Shown here: positions 58,919-64,000 of the stretch, piece by piece
Layout of the letters: every line of letters begins with the position of its first letter
Position numbering within the stretch: position 1 is the first letter of the stretch
From: Linnemannia schmuckeri
Lineage: Eukaryota; Mortierellomycota; Mortierellomycetes; Mortierellales; Mortierellaceae
Length of the DNA: 64,000 bases
Reading direction: 5' to 3'
Assembly: GCA_029449235.1 (NCBI GenBank)
Contig: JANATG010000012.1
Location: 1,860,001-1,924,000 of the forward strand
Position numbers and translations under genes: made by a program
Notes under the pieces: generated by a model
What the model saw: only the letters and a program-made list of their open reading frames with translations
Database searches by the model: none
What the model was told of the DNA's origin: nothing

Positions 58919-59721
58919 TCAACATCGCATGCCCTTATTTTTTTTCCTACGCAATCTTGGCAATAACCAAATAAAACATGGTCAGCATTCTAAGCGTTGA
59001 ATAAATACAATTAGGATCCTTGTCTTTCCTTTTTCGGAGAGAGGCTATGTTTGTTTCATTGCCCATTCTATATAACAACTACAATCACAACAACAACAGC
59101 AACAACAACAACAACAATCTCATAGGCTTTCATTTCCTAGGTTTTCAGTATGGATCTTTACATATTCTCTTAAACATTTTTCATTCCTGCTGCTCGTCAT
59201 AACTAACTTTTTGGTTTTAATAAATAAAAGCAACTGGCTACGATGAAAATAAGGGAGATGCACTGCAATTGAACCAATACGAGTTCTACAAAGATAAGGG
59301 ATGGCGAATCTGCAGATTCGGATGTCACGACTCTTCCTGTAGCTCTTTTTTTCCCATCTTTACCCTCTATTTTATCTTTGTCCTCTACCCTCCCTATTTT
59401 TTGTCTTTGCCTTTTTGTGAATTATACCTTACACATATGTTCGCGAATAAATAGCTGTATCTTTTACTTGAAAAATCAATTATTTTTCGTGTCTGTCCAT
59501 CTTCAAAGAGAATGTCATGTTTTGACAACTTTTAAACTATCCGATGGAAGTTTTCATATCCTTACGTCCTCCGCCCTCCATTTCGACTGGCAGGCACTCA
59601 CGCAATTCCCTCCAAAGCGCGTAGTTACTTCCACTCCCGTTTCTTCCTTACAAATCAGTTAAAATGGTCTTAATTTTTGTTATAAAAGAGGAGGTTAACA
59701 ATTAAACTAAGCGCTATTTTG
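58919..59721. other. Convergent intergenic region
   Basis: About 800 bp between the protease and arrestin-like 3' ends. It has an AATAAA near 58969 (protease 3' end) and an (AAC)n run at about 59080-59115. Nothing else is supportable. Confidence 0.5.
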
Positions 59722-61573
59722 CTATTTGACGGAAAGACCATACTGCTGATTGCTACGAAGGTTCGAATCCAAAAGATTAGATCGTCCTACATCCTCTCCA
59801 TACCCCGGCAACACATCTTCCCCTCCCTCTCTACCGCCATTTCCACCATCAGGACTGTACTCATAATCAGGCGCGCTATCTGCATACATCCAGTCATCAA
59901 CTCCACTTGTATTCTCCTCGTGAGGCTGCAAAATGGGCTGTCCAGATGTCAAATTAATACTCTCCCTCCCCAACACATACGCAATCTGTACCGGCGCCTT
60001 CACCACCAACGGCTTCTCCCCTCCCGCATCCTCAAACAACACTCGGAACCTTATTGCATGACTGACTGTCACCCATGGCAACACCTCCGACGGTAACACC
60101 TCGCTCAGAATCCCACTCGCATTCACAACCTTCTCCCCTGCCGTCAAATCCAACTCGAACGTTTGTGAGTAGCTCTGTCCAGGGGAGTGAACGCCTTCAA
60201 CATACTGGTTCGGGTCTTTGATGCTGACGAGGTTCGAGATGGTTTTAGTGTGAGTTGTGTTGACCATGGATCCGACACTCGCACTCGCGTTGATGTTTGT
60301 ACTAGCACTGGTCGTACTCGTGGCAGTGTTGGCATTGGAGGATTGGTGTTGGAGCTGAGGTTGGTTGTTGTGGTGAAGTTGCTGGGACCGGTCACCGAGC
60401 ATGGAATGGAAGAGGGATGAGGTGTTGGAGGAGTGGGGGCTAGAGTGGTAGGTCGGTTTCTTGTACTTTTTCGGTGCCATTGGATCATCCTGAATTCCGA
60501 TCGGGATCCTATTGCGAGAACGTAATATGTAAAAACAAGGGAATTAGGTGAGTAAAAAAAAGTGAGGGTATTAGGTGGTGGATTGCGCAGGCAGCTTGGT
60601 CCAAAATAAACAACAGGCCAAAGCGAGTGGTACTCAGGACAAGTAGAGGACACATATCATCATCAAGACAAAAAAAAAAAAAAAAGGACAAAACCTTACA
60701 TGCGACGGAGCCCCTCCATGGAATGATAAGCCTCCGGCGAATTATGCACAACCTTCTCTGTCTGAATCATCTGCGCCTGAATCTCCTTTACCCTCCACCT
60801 CCTACTCTTACCCCCACCAGTCCCCTTCATCTGCACAGTAACAGGGACAATCGTCTGCTTCACATTTACAACCTGAGGTACAAAGATTACCGCCTTGAAT
60901 TCATCCCCTTCCTTTTCCCCCGCTCGTCTCGCATTGCACCGAACAGTATTTCCTCCAGACTGCTCAACAACACACTTGCGCAATATCAACGGCATCTGAA
61001 TCGTCTTCCTCTTCTGGAACAACGAAGTGATCGTACTCCCCTTCGTCAGATTCGCAGGGATGGCAGTCGTGGTGAGGTGGTACATCCAGATGAATTCTTG
61101 CGAGATCAATTTTGTAGAATCAGTGGTGGAGAGGTCTGAGGGGATGGCGAGTTGGAAGGGGAATTTGTAGTCGCCAGGTGCGTATTCCATTGGTGTGGCG
61201 GATGGGAGGGGGATGACGTCGAATTGGTTCCGGTAAATCGTCATTGGGTCGGAGGATGTAGAAACGACCGTCGACCTGTACCCCACCACCGCTATTCATC
61301 CATCAAACAAACAAACAAACAAACAGAAAAAGGACAACTGTTAACATTAGGATACGAATTGGACATGTATCCAAAGAAGATAGCGGTACTGTGTATATAT
61401 AGCATACCTTCGCAGAGGAAGACGACGAAGAGCTCTTTAAGATGAATGGTCTTGTCGACATGGAGATGCAATACCCCCGAGACCTTGTGGACGACTCCTG
61501 GTGCGTTCCCGAACAGTTCAATTACTCCTGGCTCCCTTGTCTCCAGCACAGTTTCAATTGTATAGCTGTTCAT
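59722..61573 (-). CDS. Arrestin-domain (alpha-arrestin-like) adaptor protein
   Basis: Fungal alpha-arrestins link membrane transporters to the Rsp5 ubiquitin ligase for endocytosis. Three exons fit: 61408-61573, 60700-61291 and 59722-60508, giving 514 aa. The arrestin N-domain runs from about residue 10 (TREPGVIELFG, GVLHLHVDKTI, LFVVFLCEG) through YKFPFQLAIPSDL, a hallmark of the fold. The C-domain follows (RVLFEDAGGEKPLVVKAPVQIAYV, in pieces). A His/Gln/Ser/Thr-rich low-complexity loop of about 80 residues (about 270-350) interrupts it. A LPGY near the C-terminus fits the LPxY/PPxY class of WW-domain ligands that recruit Rsp5. The start at 61573 is the first ATG that gives a clean arrestin N-terminus. 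The specific cargo is unknown. Confidence 0.85.
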
Positions 61574-62689
61574 ATTCCATGTCCTTGCTTGTCCTTGTCC
61601 TTTGTTTGTTGTCGTTGGTAGTTGGTAGTCGGTGGATATATGAAGAAAGTATGAGAGTGGAGATGTGTACAGTGGGCAAAAGTTGAAAATGGAAAAAGGA
61701 GAAAAGAAGGCAATCTTCATCCCTCCTTTTTATTTTGTGGCGCTCCTCATTTTAATTTTCTCGCCCGTCCCAGTGATGTGTCTGTGTGAAAGTCGACAAC
61801 CTAAATTGGTTCTATCTAATCAACCTATCGGCAGTACACCCGCCCAAACCGGCAATTGACCCGCACACTCACACGCGCACGTAGCAAGTTCAAAAACAAG
61901 TCGACTTGCTGCCCATGTCCAACTCTACATTAGGAAAAAAGGACAAACACGACTAATGCATAACTTTAAAGAAAAAGAACTGACAAACGATCACGCCACG
62001 CTCATGCCCACCTCCCCCTTGCTATTGACCAAAACAAAGAAATGGGACATGCTATTTGATCGGGTAAGTTTTCCGCTAGAAAAGTCGAAGGGAGACGACC
62101 AATTGACCGGAGGCGAGACAAAAGCGGCGGCGTGGACTGTTCCCGACCTTCGGAAATTTGACAATGACAGTGCAACACCAACGACAGCGAACAAAAAAAT
62201 TACCGCAAATGTTCCAAGAAACTGTTCTATTGTCGAAATAGAGGAGAGAAAATCCCTTTTTCGTCATTTCTTTTTTTTTTTTTGTTCCTTTTTTTTTTTG
62301 CAGTCGCCGCTGCCACCGCCGTCTGCGAAGCATATTTTAAAGATATCTGTCTTTCTAAGCATGCCCATCGCGCCTATCTATGACCGAAATGCGATAGGCA
62401 TTCGTTCGTTCCCTTTCCCTTCATTCCTTTTCTCCTTTATTCATCCATTTCCGAAACGCTTGAAATCGACTTTTTCTCGCGTCTTGCTTAAAATCCGCGA
62501 AAAAATTCTTCAATGCAAGGCAAAAAAAAATACTTCGCATTCCCTTCCCACCTTCCTCTTTTGCCACCATCCAACAACCTGCGATGCTGCAACTCTTCGC
62601 CTCCTCCTTTTCCCTTTCCCTCGCCCACCTCTTGCTCTTTGCCAATCTTTACTTTGAACGAGCTCTTGTTATCATCAATGGCGTGCGCC

Positions 62690-62726
<37 letters not shown>

Positions 62727-63141
62727 AAACATTATCACCTAGCACCTCCCGCACACACTTTTTGACTTGTCTGTAGAAGGGAGAGTGCCCTCCTTTTTTT
62801 TCATCAAAGCAATTGGGCCGATTATCTGAAATTTTGATACTAGGACCCCTCATGAGGAGCCAAGACGATCGTTTGTGGGCACTGTTGATCTTCGCTTGTT
62901 TCTCTCCTTCGTCGCCTTTTTCTGATTTGCCTCGCTCTCACGTGCATGTGCCTGAAAAGTCAGTCACATTCTTTGGACAGAGGCGTGCAAAGTGAATTAA
63001 ACGCAGCAACCAAAGAGAGCAAGAAAGTTGTATTGAAGAAAGTGTTTATTATTATGTACAAAAGAGAGGGGGGAGCAAGATGCAAGTTGTTTTGGGTTGT
63101 GGATATATGATTGTAAAGAAAAATGCAAAAGTGAAAGATTT
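61574..63141. other. Intergenic region with a long poly-A tract
   Basis: About 1.57 kb between the arrestin-like start and the PEPCK 3' end. It has T-rich runs near 62270-62300 and a 32-nt A tract (62691-62722). Open frames are low in complexity and lack domains. Confidence 0.5.
62691..62722. repeat. Poly-A tract
   Basis: About 32 A in a row. No retroelement body is recognisable upstream. Confidence 0.85.
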
Positions 63142-64000
63142 TTAGATCTTGGGGCCGACGGCGATGACATCCTCAGTAGCCTGATCGGCGTACTTGGCAA
63201 AGTTCTCGTTGAAGAGACCAGCCAACTTGGAGACGGTGGCGTTGAAGGTCTCGGGAGTTCCCTGCCAGGCAGTGGCGGGGTTGAGGACCTCGGCGGGGAC
63301 ACCGGTGACAGCCTTGGGGATCTCAAGTCCGAAAATGGGGTAAGTCTCATACTCGGCGCTCTTGAGCTCTCCGTTGTGGATGGCATCAATAATGGCACGG
63401 GAGTACTTGAGGGCAATACGCTTGCCGGTTCCGTAGGCACCGCCGTTCCAGCCAGTGTTGATCAACCAGACATCGGCCTTGTGCTCCTGAATCTTCTGGG
63501 CGAGCATGGTGGCGTACTGGGTGGGGTGGAGGACCAAGAAGGGCTGACCGAAGCAGGCAGAGAAGGTTGCCTCGGGCTCGATGACACCGTCCTCGGTACC
63601 GGCCATCTTGGAGGTGTAGCCGGAGATGAAGTGGTACATGGCCTGGGAAGAGGTCAACTTGGAGACGGGGGGAAGAACTCCGAGGGCGTCGCAGGTGAGC
63701 ATGACAATGTTCTTGGGCATGTTTCCGATGCAAGGAATAAGAGCGTTGGGGATGTACTCGATGGGGTAGGCGCAACGGGTGTTCTCGGTGAGAGACTTGT
63801 CGGTGTAGTCGACAACGCGGGTATCCTCGTCAAAGACAACGTTTTCAAGGACGGATCCGAAGCGGATGGCACCGAAAATCTCGGGCTCCTTCTCAGCAGA
63901 GAGATCAATGGTCTTAGCGTAGCAGCCTCCCTCGATGTTGAAGACACCAGTGTCGGTCCAGACATGCTCATCATCACCGATCAAGGCACGGGCAGGGTCG
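63142..64000 (-). CDS. PCK1: Phosphoenolpyruvate carboxykinase (ATP), C-terminal part, runs off the window
   Basis: PEPCK converts oxaloacetate and ATP to phosphoenolpyruvate, CO2 and ADP, the first committed step of gluconeogenesis (EC 4.1.1.49). About 286 residues are present, continuous in one exon and open at 64000; the family is about 530-550 aa, so roughly the N-terminal half is outside. Signatures of the ATP-type enzyme are IGDDEHVWTDTGVFNIEGGCYAK just after the kinase loop (in pieces), ENTRCAYPIEYIPNA, TCDALGVLPPVSKL, FISGYTSKMAGTE and NTGWNGGAYGTGKR. It ends ...VGPKI. The codon bias (preference for C- and G-ending codons) is stronger than in its neighbours, as in highly expressed genes. 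Confidence 0.97.
   Translation of the reverse strand, partial: DPARALIGDDEHVWTDTGVFNIEGGCYAKTIDLSAEKEPEIFGAIRFGSVLENVVFDEDTRVVDYTDKSLTENTRCAYPIEYIPNALIPCIGNMPKNIVMLTCDALGVLPPVSKLTSSQAMYHFISGYTSKMAGTEDGVIEPEATFSACFGQPFLVLHPTQYATMLAQKIQEHKADVWLINTGWNGGAYGTGKRIALKYSRAIIDAIHNGELKSAEYETYPIFGLEIPKAVTGVPAEVLNPATAWQGTPETFNATVSKLAGLFNENFAKYADQATEDVIAVGPKI

Overview
The window is nuclear DNA of a filamentous fungus. Genes are split by short introns with GTAAGT-type donors, many start codons follow CT-rich leaders, and the gene content (HUS1, Pho85, Pho8-like phosphatase, ATP-type PEPCK, V-ATPase subunit c, a pepsin-like secreted protease, a run of F-box-like genes) is fungal. The F-box-like family and the overall style suggest Mucoromycota, most likely Mortierellaceae. 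That placement is inference.

Layout. 1-2.9 kb: no gene seen. 2.9-4.6 kb (-): HUS1 checkpoint clamp subunit with a 13-nt micro-exon. 8.4-14.4 kb (+): M1 puromycin-sensitive-type aminopeptidase with an extra Gln/His-rich tail. 14.7-19.2 kb (+): a 1,405-residue protein that joins a FEN1/XPG-type 5' nuclease domain to a Fanzor/TnpB-like RuvC plus zinc-ribbon domain; this is the most interesting item. 19.5-21.3 kb (+): V-ATPase proteolipid c. 21.7-23.1 kb (-): methionine sulfoxide reductase A. 23-31.7 kb is gene-poor, with a WD40 pseudogene and a small secreted protein. 31.7-36.0 kb is a nearly perfect 1.34-kb inverted repeat around a 1.6-kb spacer. 36.8-38.2 kb (-): METTL21-like methyltransferase. 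38.5-43 kb (+): F-box-like array with one intact gene and three decayed copies. 43.8-46.2 kb (+) and 46.5-50.2 kb (-): vacuolar-type alkaline phosphatase and a Pho85/CDK5 kinase, tail to tail. 52.6-54.6 kb (+): CutC. 56.0-56.3 kb (-): small Cys-rich secreted protein. 57.5-58.9 kb (+): aspartic protease. 59.7-61.6 kb (-): arrestin-like adaptor. 63.1-64.0 kb (-): C-terminal part of PEPCK, running off the window.

The genes do not form a single pathway. HUS1 and the dual-nuclease protein both have nucleic-acid roles but are separate units. The Pho8-like and Pho85-like genes belong to one phosphate-response pathway in budding yeast, so their adjacency is notable. Exon boundaries were worked out by hand from GT/AG sites, reading phase and family conservation; the spliced lengths of the main multi-exon genes all come out divisible by three.
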